Assembly (NCBI GenBank): GCA_963840095.1
Contig: CAWIXN010000012.1
Coordinates: 62,001-126,000 of the forward strand
Direction of reading: 5' to 3'
DNA from: DATBGO01 sp963840095
Lineage (GTDB): Bacteria; Actinomycetota; Actinomycetes; Streptosporangiales; Streptosporangiaceae
Length of the DNA: 64,000 bases
Shown here: positions 1 to 8,737 of the stretch, in pieces
How positions within the stretch are numbered: position 1 is the first letter of the stretch
Layout of the letters: the number at the start of each line of letters is the position of its first letter
Position numbers and translations under genes: made by a program
Notes under the pieces: model-generated
What the model was told of the DNA's origin: nothing
What the model saw: the letters and a program-made list of their open reading frames with translations, nothing else
The model's database searches: none

Positions 1-1010
1 AAGCGGACGATCGCCACCTCCAGGGCCCCGGCCACCTGCCTCTGGAAGCCGGCCGTGGTCAGCAGCCCGGCATCGGTGGCGTTGCGCATATTGCCGCACT
101 CGATGAGCACCTTCGGGACGGTGGTGAGATTCAGCCCGGCCAGATCGTCGCGGGAGACCACCCCGTCCTGCCCGGTGTAGTTACTGACCGGCATCGGCGT
201 GAGCTGCAGCAGCGCCGAGCGCACGTCGCTGCCGAACCGCTGCGAGGCGCTGATCACCTTGTCGTTCGGACCATCCGCGACCGGCTCCAGAACGGTGAAC
301 CCGCGTCCCCACGGCGGCCCGCCGTCGGCGTGGATATCGATCGCCACGCTGGCCTGCGCCTGGTTGATGATCTGCGCCCGGCGGGTCACGCACGGCCCGA
401 CGCCGTCGTTGCTCGGCCGGGTGAGCACGACCCGCGCGCCGTCCCGCTGGAGATCCTGGCGCAGATAGGTCGCGACGTTGAAATTGAACTGCGCCTCGGT
501 GTAACCGCCGTCGGTCTCGGTGCCCGTCGTGTCGCAGGCTTCCTCTTCCCGGCCGTTCCAGATCAGCTGGTCGACGTAGCCCGGGTCAGCGCCGTTGCCG
601 CCATTGTGACCAGGGTCGATGCCGATGACCCGGCCGGCCAGCGGCCTCCCGGCCGGCCCCGCCGCGGCTAATGGCGCGCTGCGGCCGACGGCGCTCCCGC
701 GCAGGTTCCGCGCAGCTGACTTGCCGGCAGCTGAGTTCCCGGCAGCTGAGTTCCCGGCAGCTGAGTTCCCGGCGGATCCTGGCCGGCCCAGCGCGGCCGG
801 ATCCGCGCTCGACGCCGCCCCGCCCGCCCGTGGCGACCGCCCGGCCGGCGCCGCGGCAGCTCGCGGGCTTGGCGCCAGCAACGCGGCCCGGCCTGCGTCA
901 GTCCCGCAGGCCGACGTCAGCAACCCGGCCGTGGCCGCCGCGGCCAGCGCGAGACACGCGCGAGCGCGCACCGCGCGGCGCCCGGCCGCCCCGGACAGAT
1001 ACCCCTGCAT
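1..1010 (-). CDS. N-acetylmuramoyl-L-alanine amidase, secreted (3' end cut by window edge)
   Basis: Zinc-dependent Amidase_3 enzyme that cleaves the bond between N-acetylmuramic acid and the stem-peptide L-Ala in peptidoglycan. The reading frame opens at ATG 1010 with a basic N-terminus and a hydrophobic signal segment (LALAAAATAGLL) ending TSAC, so it is exported and may be a lipoprotein, although the lipobox is not canonical. A low-complexity linker with NSAAG repeats follows, then the catalytic domain starting at VIGIDPGHNGG, whose His is the first zinc ligand. Further on are DIHADGGP (second His) and VPKVLIECGNMRN (catalytic Glu). The frame is still open at base 1, so the C-terminus lies outside. 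It is divergent from sbcC. Family assignment is secure; whether it is lipid-anchored is inference. Confidence 0.9.
   Translation of the reverse strand, partial: MQGYLSGAAGRRAVRARACLALAAAATAGLLTSACGTDAGRAALLAPSPRAAAAPAGRSPRAGGAASSADPAALGRPGSAGNSAAGNSAAGNSAAGKSAARNLRGSAVGRSAPLAAAGPAGRPLAGRVIGIDPGHNGGNGADPGYVDQLIWNGREEEACDTTGTETDGGYTEAQFNFNVATYLRQDLQRDGARVVLTRPSNDGVGPCVTRRAQIINQAQASVAIDIHADGGPPWGRGFTVLEPVADGPNDKVISASQRFGSDVRSALLQLTPMPVSNYTGQDGVVSRDDLAGLNLTTVPKVLIECGNMRNATDAGLLTTAGFQRQVAGALEVAIVR
711..770 (-). repeat. 15-bp tandem repeat in amidase linker
   Basis: Three exact copies of GGCAGCTGAGTTCCC (726-770) are preceded by a degenerate fourth copy. They encode NSAAG repeats between the signal peptide and the catalytic domain. 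The unit is a multiple of three, so copy-number change would alter linker length without a frameshift. Confidence 0.9.
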
Positions 1011-1150
1011 CCCCGGCAGTGTAGGCGCTCGACGGGCCCCGCCTGGCCGGGCCACCGCAACGCGTTCGGCAAGACCCGCCGCGCTGGATTCGGCAAGATA
1101 AGGGCTACGGTCGGCGCGCCCCCTCGCGCCGCAGCCTGTCAGGAGGCGCG

Positions 1151-3592
1151 ATGCGGCCATTGCGGCTGGTGCTCGACGGCTTCGGCGCCTACCGGCACCA
1201 GACGGAGGCGGACTTCAGCGACGTTGACTTCTTCGCCCTGGTGGGCCCGACCGGGTCCGGCAAGAGCACGCTGATCGACGGTCTCTGCTTCGCGCTGTAC
1301 GGCACGGTGCCGCGCTGGGGCAAGGAAAACGCCATTGCGTACGCGCTCGCGCCCTCGGCCAACGCCTGCCGCGTCTGCCTGGTCTTCGAGGCGGCGGGGA
1401 AGCGTTACGCGGCCGTCCGGGCGCTCAGCCGCGACCGCAAGGGCCAGGTACACACCAAGGAAGCGCGGCTGGAGCGGCTCGATCCGGCCATCCCGCCCGA
1501 CGCCCCGATCGAGGAGATCCTCCAGGCCAGCGTCGAGCCGCTCGCGGAAGGCCCGGACCTCGTCAAGGCGGCCGTCCAGGACCTGCTCGGGCTCAGCTAC
1601 GAGCACTTCACCCAGTCGGTGCTGCTGCCGCAGGGCAGGTTCTCCGAGTTCCTGCACGCCAAGCCGGGCGACCGGCAGGACCTGCTGGTCCAGCTGCTGG
1701 CCTTCGGCGTGTACGAGCAGGTCGGCCAGCGGTCCAGGGAACGGGCCCGGCGCGCCGACGACGCGCTCAAGCTGGCCACCTCGGCGCGGGCCGAGCTCGC
1801 CGGAGCCACCGAGCAGGCTGAGTCGACGTCCGCCAGCCGGCTGCAGGAGCTGACGGCTCTGGCCGCCGACGTCGACGCCAGGCTGGCGGCACTGGCCGGC
1901 TTGACCGAGCAGGCCGAGCAGGCCGCGCAGCTGGCTGGCGCGGCCCGCGAGGAAGCCACCCTGCTGGCCGCGGTGCGGATGCCCGCCGAGGTGCCCGGCC
2001 TGGCCGAGCGGATCAGCCGCGCCGACGCGCTGGTCACCGGGCGTGCGGCGGAGCAGGCCGACGCCGAGCAGCTCGAGTCCGACGCCGAGCGCGCCCGGGC
2101 CGACCTCCCGGATCAGACGCTGATGGAGCGGATGGCGGCTGCGCACGCGGAACGGCGCAAGCTGGCGTCGCTGCTGGCGGCGCAGGAGCAGGCGGAGACG
2201 GCGGCGGCCGCCGCCGAGGAGAGCGGCGCGGCAAAACTACAAGACGCAGAACGGATGTCGCAGCGGGCTGCCGACGACCTGGCCAGTGCCCAGCGGGCGC
2301 ACGCCGCCGCCGACCTCGCCAGCGGCCTGCACATCGGCGAGGACTGCCCGGTCTGCCTGCGGCAGCTGACCGAGGTGCCGCACCACGCCACCCCCGCCGA
2401 CCTCGGCCGGGGCAGGGCGGCGACCGAGGCGGCCGCCCAGGAGCTGCGGCGCGCGAAGGCCGAGCACGCCGCCACCGACCGCGCCGCGGCCGCCGCCCAC
2501 GCCGCCGCCGAGGTGACCAGGCGGCAGCTGGCCGAGCTCACCGAGGTACTGGCACAGTGCCCGCCATCCGATGAGGTCGCGGCGACGATCAAGGACATCG
2601 CCCGGGCGGACGATGAAGTCCGCAAGGCCCGCAAGGCCGCCGCGACCGCCCGCGCCGCGGTCGCCGACGCCCAGCGGGACCGGTCCTCGCTGGACGGCGC
2701 CGAACGGCAGGCCTGGACGGCACTCCGCGACGCCCGTGACCACGTGGTGCGGCTGGGCGCACCGCGCGCCGATGCCGGGGACCTGGCCAAGGCCTGGGCA
2801 GAGCTGGCCGGCTGGGCGGCGGCCAGGCGGTCCGCCCTGGCCGGGCGCCAGCGCGAACTCGACGCCGCCGCCCGCGACCTGCAACAGCGCGCCGCAGCCG
2901 ACGCGGCCGCCCTCACCGGCCTGCTGGCCGACCATGGCATCACCAGGCTGGCCGAGCCCGCGCAGGCCCCCGTCGCGATCAGCCGCCAGCTGGCCGCGGC
3001 CGAGCAGAGCCTGAACCAGCTGCGCGAGGACCGCAAGCGCGCCGCCCGGCTGGACCGGCAGATCGCCGAACACCGCGAGGAGCAGCAGGTCGCGAGCGGG
3101 CTGGGCAATTTGCTGCGGGCCACCTCGTTCGAGCGCTGGCTGTGCGGCGAGGCGCTCGATTCGCTGGTCGAAGAGGCATCGGCGACGCTCATGGAGCTCT
3201 CCGGAGGCCAGTACCAGCTGGACAGGGACGACCGTAACGATCTCGTAGTGATCGACTACGAGGACGCGGGTGCCCGCCGCCCGGTGCACACGCTGTCCGG
3301 CGGCGAGACGTTCCAGGCGTCGCTGGCCCTGGCCCTGGCCCTGTCCAGGCAGGTCGTCGGGCTGTCGGCCGGGCAGCGCGACCTGAACTCGATGTTCCTC
3401 GACGAGGGGTTCGGCACGCTGGACGCCGACACCCTGGAGACGGTCGCGGCGACCCTGGAGCGGCTGGCCGCCGACTCCGACCGGATGGTCGGCATCGTGA
3501 CCCACGTCGCCGCCCTGGCCGAACGGGTGCCGGTCCGTTTCGTGGTCGGCCGGTCCGGCTCCTCCTCGACCCTCACCAAGGAGCGCGCGTGA
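1151..3592 (+). CDS. sbcC: SbcC-type SMC-family nuclease subunit ATPase
   Basis: Rad50/SbcC-like ATPase that works with the SbcD/Mre11 nuclease on DNA ends and hairpins. Walker A GPTGSGKST is at residues 32-40, the zinc hook CPVC at 399-402 between long Ala/Glu/Arg-rich coiled coils, the ABC signature LSGGE at 715-719 and Walker B FLDEGFGTLD near 749. At 813 aa it is short compared with the roughly 1000 aa usual for the family, implying shortened coiled-coil arms. A ribosome-binding sequence AGGAGG lies just before the ATG. No sbcD precedes it: the upstream neighbour is the divergent amidase. The downstream gene, in the same direction, is a NurA-like protein. Function is certain at family level; the partner nuclease is unknown here. 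Confidence 0.92.
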   Translation: MRPLRLVLDGFGAYRHQTEADFSDVDFFALVGPTGSGKSTLIDGLCFALYGTVPRWGKENAIAYALAPSANACRVCLVFEAAGKRYAAVRALSRDRKGQVHTKEARLERLDPAIPPDAPIEEILQASVEPLAEGPDLVKAAVQDLLGLSYEHFTQSVLLPQGRFSEFLHAKPGDRQDLLVQLLAFGVYEQVGQRSRERARRADDALKLATSARAELAGATEQAESTSASRLQELTALAADVDARLAALAGLTEQAEQAAQLAGAAREEATLLAAVRMPAEVPGLAERISRADALVTGRAAEQADAEQLESDAERARADLPDQTLMERMAAAHAERRKLASLLAAQEQAETAAAAAEESGAAKLQDAERMSQRAADDLASAQRAHAAADLASGLHIGEDCPVCLRQLTEVPHHATPADLGRGRAATEAAAQELRRAKAEHAATDRAAAAAHAAAEVTRRQLAELTEVLAQCPPSDEVAATIKDIARADDEVRKARKAAATARAAVADAQRDRSSLDGAERQAWTALRDARDHVVRLGAPRADAGDLAKAWAELAGWAAARRSALAGRQRELDAAARDLQQRAAADAAALTGLLADHGITRLAEPAQAPVAISRQLAAAEQSLNQLREDRKRAARLDRQIAEHREEQQVASGLGNLLRATSFERWLCGEALDSLVEEASATLMELSGGQYQLDRDDRNDLVVIDYEDAGARRPVHTLSGGETFQASLALALALSRQVVGLSAGQRDLNSMFLDEGFGTLDADTLETVAATLERLAADSDRMVGIVTHVAALAERVPVRFVVGRSGSSSTLTKERA

Positions 3593-3677
3593 CCCCGCAG
3601 ACCTGTCACAGCGTCCAAGCCGGTCCCGCCGCCCCACCGGGCCGGCCCGCGACCTCAACGCCCCGCGGGGAGCGGGC

Positions 3678-4679
3678 ATGACGCCGCAGGCCGGCCCGGC
3701 CGCGACCCCCAGGGCGGGCCGTCCGGCTGGCTTCACGTTCACGGTGGACCCGTGGGACCCGGCTTACGGGATGGCGTTCGGCGACGAGCTGGACGGCGCC
3801 TCGCTGCAGGCGTCCGACGCCGAGCTCAACCTGGACCTGGAGCTCCCGGCCGACCAGTGGCACCCGGTCGACCCTGACCTGGCCCCGGCCCTGCCCGCGA
3901 TCGTGCTGTTCCTGGATGGCGTCCGCCGGATCGACGCCCGGGTCTGGATACACGGCCACGGCCCGCAGCCGGTCCCCGGAATCGCGGCGTCCTTCGCGGC
4001 GGGGCTGGTCTGCTGCGATGGCGCCGCGCACATCACCGAGGTCCTCGCCGAACGGGGCCTGTTCAGCCCGGCTGCCCACGCCGCCGACATCGGCACCCGC
4101 TACGCGGTCTATCCGGCCCGGATGGCCGCGGGACCCGGGCCGGACAAACTGTCGCTCGCTCTGCAGCAGCGGCTGGCCGCCGCCGAGGTGGAGCTGGCGA
4201 ACGCGTTCCGGGACAGCCATCGCGCCGGCGATGACCTCCTGGTGGTGGACGGGCCGCTGCGCGGCCGCACGCACCTGGACCGCACCGTCGGCTACATCAA
4301 GACCCACCACGCCGCCTACCTGCCCGCCGGGCCTGCCACGGTGGTGGCCGCGCTGCGCCCTGGGCAGCGCAGCCCGGTGTTCACGATGGGCACCTCGTGG
4401 CGGCGCAATTCCTGGTACCTCCAGCTGCCCGGCGCCGGGGGCGCCCCCTGGGCCGGCGTGGTCCGGCTTGAGTGCTCGGCCGACCTGCCGGCCGCACCGG
4501 CCGTGGCGCTGGCCGACCTGACCGCGCGGTTGCTGCCGCCGCTGGCCAGCGCGCCGCACAAGGACCCCCGGGCCCCGCAGAACCTGGTGCCCATCGGCGG
4601 CCTCGAGCGCGAGCTCCGCCGCCGTCTCGGCGACCAGCAGCTGCTCTACCGGGCCTTGCGGTCCGCCGCGTCCGGCTGA
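3678..4679 (+). CDS. NurA-like nuclease-domain protein
   Basis: 333-residue protein without signal peptide or membrane segments. The acidic motif FLDGVRRID, a second VVDGPLRGR, and YIKTHHAAYL followed by a C-terminal WAGVVRLE segment resemble the arrangement in NurA (RNase H-like 5'-3' nuclease/ssDNA endonuclease). NurA pairs with HerA and, in archaea, is encoded with Mre11-Rad50. Here it lies 85 bp after sbcC on the same strand, which fits a role in DNA-end processing. The start ATG has GGGGAG a few bases upstream. The assignment rests on motifs only, so the activity and the partner are inferred. The 3' end of the gene runs into a short-repeat array. Confidence 0.6.
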   Translation: MTPQAGPAATPRAGRPAGFTFTVDPWDPAYGMAFGDELDGASLQASDAELNLDLELPADQWHPVDPDLAPALPAIVLFLDGVRRIDARVWIHGHGPQPVPGIAASFAAGLVCCDGAAHITEVLAERGLFSPAAHAADIGTRYAVYPARMAAGPGPDKLSLALQQRLAAAEVELANAFRDSHRAGDDLLVVDGPLRGRTHLDRTVGYIKTHHAAYLPAGPATVVAALRPGQRSPVFTMGTSWRRNSWYLQLPGAGGAPWAGVVRLECSADLPAAPAVALADLTARLLPPLASAPHKDPRAPQNLVPIGGLERELRRRLGDQQLLYRALRSAASG

Positions 4680-4680
4680 G

Positions 4681-4757
4681 GCATTCCGGTCCGCCGCGTC
4701 GCCGAGCCGGCATTCCGGTCCGCCGCGTCCCGCCCGGCCGGCGTTCCGGTCCGCCGC
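4681..4757. repeat. about 29-31 bp tandem repeat after the NurA-like gene
   Basis: Three copies of a unit beginning GCATTCCGGTCCGCCGCGTC start at 4681, 4710 and 4741 (the last diverged). The core GGTCCGCCGCGTC also occurs in the last codons of the preceding gene (about 4660). The period is not a multiple of three and the array is outside coding sequence. Confidence 0.85.
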
Positions 4758-4816
4758 CGGCGGGCGGACCCCCCGTTCCGGGCACATCGGGCGGCCGGGC
4801 TTGAGAGGCTGTCATC

Positions 4817-5353
4817 ATGGCCGGTAACCCGACGCACCGCCTTGTGCTGCTGCGACATGCCAAGTCCGCGTGGCCCGACCTGGCTGATCACGACCGCCCG
4901 CTGGCCGACCGCGGGCGTCGGGACGCCCCGACGGTCGGCCGCTGGCTGCGGGACAAGGGCTTAGTGCCGGATCTCGTCTGGTGCTCCACCGCCCGCCGGG
5001 CCACCCAGACCTGGCAGCTGGCCGCCGCTGAGCTCGGCGCCGAGCCGCCGGTGAGCTATGAGCCCCGGCTGTACGGGGCGACCGGCGGTGAGCTCGCCGA
5101 CCTGATCAGGCAGGCCCCGGCCGGGACGGCGACGCTCCTGGTCGTCGGGCACAACCCGGGCATCGAGGACCTGGCCCTGATGCTGGCGGCGGCCGGCGAC
5201 GGAGAGTCGGCCCCTGGCGCGTTGGAACGGGTCTCGGTGAAGTTCCCAACCGCTGCTGTAGCGGTTCTTGAATTCGACACCGGCTGGCCGGAGCTGTCGG
5301 CTGGGAGCGCCCGCCTGGCCAGCTTCGTCGTCCCCCGCGACCTGGGCCGCTAG
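4817..5353 (+). CDS. sixA: SixA-family phosphohistidine phosphatase
   Basis: Histidine phosphatase superfamily member of 178 aa. The catalytic signature LLRHAKS is at residues 11-17, with the nucleophilic His at 14, and the second conserved His is in VVGHNPGIEDL. Short members with RHAKS belong to the SixA group, which removes phosphate from phospho-histidine of phosphorelay domains in E. coli; the actinobacterial substrate is generally unknown. It is cytoplasmic, with no signal peptide. It sits between the NurA-like gene and ndk, all on the plus strand, but the 130-150 bp gaps do not argue for strict operon structure. Confidence 0.88.
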   Translation: MAGNPTHRLVLLRHAKSAWPDLADHDRPLADRGRRDAPTVGRWLRDKGLVPDLVWCSTARRATQTWQLAAAELGAEPPVSYEPRLYGATGGELADLIRQAPAGTATLLVVGHNPGIEDLALMLAAAGDGESAPGALERVSVKFPTAAVAVLEFDTGWPELSAGSARLASFVVPRDLGR

Positions 5354-5511
5354 CACCGCCGACAGCACCGCCGGCAGCACCGCCGACGCCCGCCGGAACC
5401 GCTGCCAGCACCGCCGCCGGCAGCGCCCGGCCGCGCCCCATCACGCCGGCCGGCGCGGCGACTGCTCCCGATCGCTAAGCTATGCGGGCAATCTCGTCGG
5501 AGGGGACCAAC

Positions 5512-6015
5512 ATGACTGACGTCACCGGGATCGAGCGGACGCTCGTCTTGCTTAAGCCCGATGCCGTAGCGCGGGGGCTGGTCGGACAGGTGCTGGCCCG
5601 TTTCGAGGCCGCGCTGCTGACGATCGTCGCCGCCAAGATGGTGTGGATGGACGCCGACCTGACCAAGCAGCACTACTTCGACCTGGAGGAGCGTTTCGGG
5701 CCTAAGGTCTATGCGTCTATGTCAGCATTTATGCAGACGGGACCGGTCATCGCGCTGGTCCTGGAAGGCGTCGACGCGGTCGCGTGCGTCCGCAAGCTAG
5801 TGGGCGCCACGTACCCGGACCTGGCCGCGCCGGGCACGATCCGGGGCGACTTCGCTCACCAGAGCAAGGCCTATGCCAACGCCAACCGGGTCGCCGTGGC
5901 CAACCTCGTACATGCATCAGGCAACCGGGAAGAGGCCAAGCACGAGATCGACGTCTGGTTCTCGGCCGGCGAGCTGCACAACTATCAGATCGCTGCACAC
6001 CGGTACGTGTCCTAG
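5512..6015 (+). CDS. ndk: Nucleoside diphosphate kinase (divergent)
   Basis: Transfers the gamma-phosphate from NTPs to NDPs through a phosphohistidine. The N-terminal ERTLVLLKPDAVARGL, the GTIRGDF segment (109-114) and the active-site NLVHAS with His134 are all present. The start at ATG 5512 is chosen because GGAGGGG precedes it; an in-frame ATG 30 bp upstream lacks such a site. It is 167 aa rather than about 137-150, and the usual NxxHGSD is NLVHASG, so it is a diverged Ndk. A strong bidirectional hairpin follows. Confidence 0.88.
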   Translation: MTDVTGIERTLVLLKPDAVARGLVGQVLARFEAALLTIVAAKMVWMDADLTKQHYFDLEERFGPKVYASMSAFMQTGPVIALVLEGVDAVACVRKLVGATYPDLAAPGTIRGDFAHQSKAYANANRVAVANLVHASGNREEAKHEIDVWFSAGELHNYQIAAHRYVS

Positions 6016-6210
6016 CGTCGCCACAGCGGGGCATCACCACCGCCGGAGGTGGCCCGCGGGTCCGGGCACCTCCATACGATCTTCATAGCGTCCTCAGTCG
6101 GGCTGCATCAGCGGCTGCTTTCGTGGTGACTGCGCGGAGGGGATCACCTGGCGCCGGTCAGGCGCACCCAGGCGAGCCGCGCATCCGGCCGGATTCGGCC
6201 GAGGGGGCTG

Positions 6211-6247
6211 AGGGCCCTGGCGACGCGGGGGTTTCGCCAGGGCCTCT
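6211..6247. terminator. Bidirectional terminator hairpin between convergent genes
   Basis: GGCCCTGGCGA pairs with TCGCCAGGGCC around a loop of about 10 nt, and flanking GAG/CTC extends the stem. It lies between the 3' ends of ndk (+) and the S9 peptidase (-). Confidence 0.8.
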
Positions 6248-6263
6248 CATATGCCCGGGAGCA

Positions 6264-8633
6264 CTACCCGTCAGCTGCACGATCAGAGTCCGGCTGCGGC
6301 CCGAGCCAGCGCTCCAGCCAGCCGAACTGCTCGCCAAGCACCTGCAGCACCGACTCGCGCGCCAGATAGGCGTGGCTCTCATGCGGCAGCAGCACCAGGC
6401 GGGCGGTGCCACCGTTGCCCTGCACCGCCTGGAACAGCCGCTGCGATTGCACCGTGTAGGTACCGGGGTTGTTGTCCTGCATGCCGTGGATAAGCAGCAG
6501 CGGCGCGGCGATCTTGTTCGCGTAGCGGAACGGCGACATCCGGTCGTAGATCTCGGAGGCTTCCCAGAAGCTGCGCCGTTCAGTCTGGAAGCCGAACGGG
6601 GTGAGGGTGCGGTTGTAGGCACCGCTGCGGGCGATCCCGGCGGCGAAGAGGTCGGTGTGCGCGAGCAGGTTCGCGGTCATGAAGCCGCCGTAGCTGTGAC
6701 CGCCCACCGCCACCCGGGCGGGGTCGATGATGCCCAGCTCGTCAAGCGCCCTGATGTGAGCCCTGGCCGCCATGCAGGTCTGCTCGATGTAGGTGTCATT
6801 CATGGTCTCCGGATCCCCGATGACCGGAATGGTCGCCGCCGCGAGTACCGCGTAGCCGCGCAGGACGAACCAGGCTGGCTCGAGCCCGCTCAGCCTGGTG
6901 AACCGCATGCTGCTGCCGAGGACCTGGCCCGCGGTCCCGGCGTCGCCGTAGTCGACCGGATAGGCCCAGATCACCAGCGGGAGCCGGCCGTCGGCCCCGG
7001 GCCGGTGCCCGGGCGGCAGGTGCAGCATGCCCGACAGCAGCACCCCGTCTCCCCGATCATGGGTGACCAGCTGCTTGGTCAGCCCGGTCAGCTGCGGGTG
7101 CGGATCCGGCCAGGAGGTCAGCTGCCTGCGGCCGGAGCCGTCCAGCGCCGCGGCGAACAGGTTGGGCGGATCCGCCGGGCTCTGGCGCCAGCCGACGATA
7201 TCGTCGCGACCGCCCCCGATGAAGCCGATCACCTCCTCGACGCAATCGGTCGGGCTCTGGAAAATCCGCGTGGTCCGGGCTGAGGCCAGGTCGAGCCGGT
7301 CGAGGAAGGGACGGTCCCCGTCCGGGGTCGCCCCCTCGCCGCGCAGGTAGATCGCCTGGCCATCCTGGATCACCGTCCGGCTGCCGTCAGCGTTCGTGGT
7401 CATCAGCGGCGTGCCCGGGTCGGCGTAGGCGTCGTCGGCTGAGTTGTCGAACAGCACCCGGTTGCGCTCCGGCGCGGCCAGGTCACAATGCCAGGTGGTG
7501 AGCCATCGGCGGTCCCGGTCGTGCTCGATGAGCAGGATCCGGTGCGGCTCGTCGAGATCAGCCCAGTAGACGCAGCGGTGGCGCAGGTCGAACGCTGGCT
7601 CAGGCTGGCCCGCGAACGGCGCTGCCAGCCGCATAACGCGGTCGCGGTGGGCGGCGGGAGCGATCGGATCGCCGCCATCCAGCGCCTCCACCCAGTTCAG
7701 GCTGGCTGGCGCCCGTTCCTCCCAGGAAACCTGGCGCGGGCCCTCGGGCACGCCCTGCCGTGGTACCTCGTCACTGACGCCCAGATCGGCGACGACGCGC
7801 TCGAGGCCGCCGGTCGCGCCCCAGACCTCGGTCGTCCGGGCGAAGAAAAAACATGGCACCCGGAACGAGAACGGCCGCCGCAGCCGGTACACCAGCAGAT
7901 GGGCGCCGTCGGGAGACTCAGCGAGCTGCCGGTACAGTCCCGGCGGTCCCAGCTGGCGCTGATCCCCGGTTGCGGGGTCGACCCGCAGCGGGATGGTGGT
8001 CGCCAGCGCCTCGAACGCGTCCTCATCAGCGCTGGTGCGCAGCAGGTCCTGGTAGGTGGCCATCTGCGAGCGCTTGCCCGCCGTCTCCTCGATATGCGGC
8101 TCGATCGGCACCTGGGGCAGCGCGGGCGGCTCTCCTGGCGCGCCGAGCGCGATCAGCGACCGGCCGTCGCGTGACCACCGGGCGGCCGCGCCCGGCGTGA
8201 CCGGGTCACCGCCGAGGACATCGCGGACGATCAGGCCGGGCACCCGGCTGGCGGTGCCCGTCTCGGCGTCGGCGACCCAGACGGCGATGCCAGCGTTCTC
8301 GTCGACCGTGAACGCCAGGTGCCGGCCGTCGGGCGCCCAGGTCGGCGCGCTGACCCGGGCGCCGTCAGGTACCGGCAGGGCGCGCTGTGTCCCGTCCGCG
8401 AGCCGGAGGATGGAAAGGCCGGTCAGCCGCCGGGCCCGCTGACGGCCGGCCAGCGCTGGATCGATGCGGATCCCGGCCAGCGGCAGGAAGGGCCGGGCCA
8501 GATGGGCCACCGGAGGGTGCGGCTCGTAGTGCACCAGGGCGATGAACCGGCCACCCGGCGCGAGCCTGGCTATCGGCGTGGCGGGGGCGTCGACAATCGA
8601 GGCGATGTCGCTTCCGGGGAGCAAGTAGGGCAC
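6264..8633 (-). CDS. S9 family serine peptidase (prolyl-oligopeptidase type, glutamyl-endopeptidase-like)
   Basis: 789-residue cytoplasmic peptidase: an N-terminal beta-propeller-like region (WAPDGRHLAF, WSRDGRSLI repeats) followed by an alpha/beta-hydrolase domain. The catalytic triad is visible as Ser647 in GGHSYGGFM, Asp720 in GMQDNNPGTY and His754 in HESHAYLARES. The MSPF..ANKI and DNNPGT context is like the S9 group that includes plant chloroplast glutamyl endopeptidase. Start GTG 8633 has AAAGGA seven bases upstream. It is divergent from the dprE1-like gene with a shared promoter region of 104 bp. Substrates cannot be read from sequence. Confidence 0.9.
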   Translation of the reverse strand: MPYLLPGSDIASIVDAPATPIARLAPGGRFIALVHYEPHPPVAHLARPFLPLAGIRIDPALAGRQRARRLTGLSILRLADGTQRALPVPDGARVSAPTWAPDGRHLAFTVDENAGIAVWVADAETGTASRVPGLIVRDVLGGDPVTPGAAARWSRDGRSLIALGAPGEPPALPQVPIEPHIEETAGKRSQMATYQDLLRTSADEDAFEALATTIPLRVDPATGDQRQLGPPGLYRQLAESPDGAHLLVYRLRRPFSFRVPCFFFARTTEVWGATGGLERVVADLGVSDEVPRQGVPEGPRQVSWEERAPASLNWVEALDGGDPIAPAAHRDRVMRLAAPFAGQPEPAFDLRHRCVYWADLDEPHRILLIEHDRDRRWLTTWHCDLAAPERNRVLFDNSADDAYADPGTPLMTTNADGSRTVIQDGQAIYLRGEGATPDGDRPFLDRLDLASARTTRIFQSPTDCVEEVIGFIGGGRDDIVGWRQSPADPPNLFAAALDGSGRRQLTSWPDPHPQLTGLTKQLVTHDRGDGVLLSGMLHLPPGHRPGADGRLPLVIWAYPVDYGDAGTAGQVLGSSMRFTRLSGLEPAWFVLRGYAVLAAATIPVIGDPETMNDTYIEQTCMAARAHIRALDELGIIDPARVAVGGHSYGGFMTANLLAHTDLFAAGIARSGAYNRTLTPFGFQTERRSFWEASEIYDRMSPFRYANKIAAPLLLIHGMQDNNPGTYTVQSQRLFQAVQGNGGTARLVLLPHESHAYLARESVLQVLGEQFGWLERWLGPQPDSDRAADG

Positions 8634-8697
8634 ACCGCGATCCTTTCACCTGGCGGCGGGACGGCCGCTGGGGCCTCGCGGGTGGCCAGGGCGCGGT

Positions 8698-8708
8698 CAG
8701 GTAACCTG
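8698..8708. promoter_or_regulatory. Small perfect palindrome in divergent promoter region
   Basis: CAGGTAACCTG is an 11-bp palindrome between the S9 peptidase (-) and the DprE1-like gene (+). It could be an operator half-site pair; too short to assign. Confidence 0.3.
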
Positions 8709-8737
8709 TCGATCCTCCGACCTTGAGGTGAGAAAAG

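Noticed and set aside
2237..3742. 500-codon minus-strand frame opposite sbcC
   Set aside because: Mirror of the sbcC coiled-coil coding sequence; typical antisense open frame in high-GC DNA.
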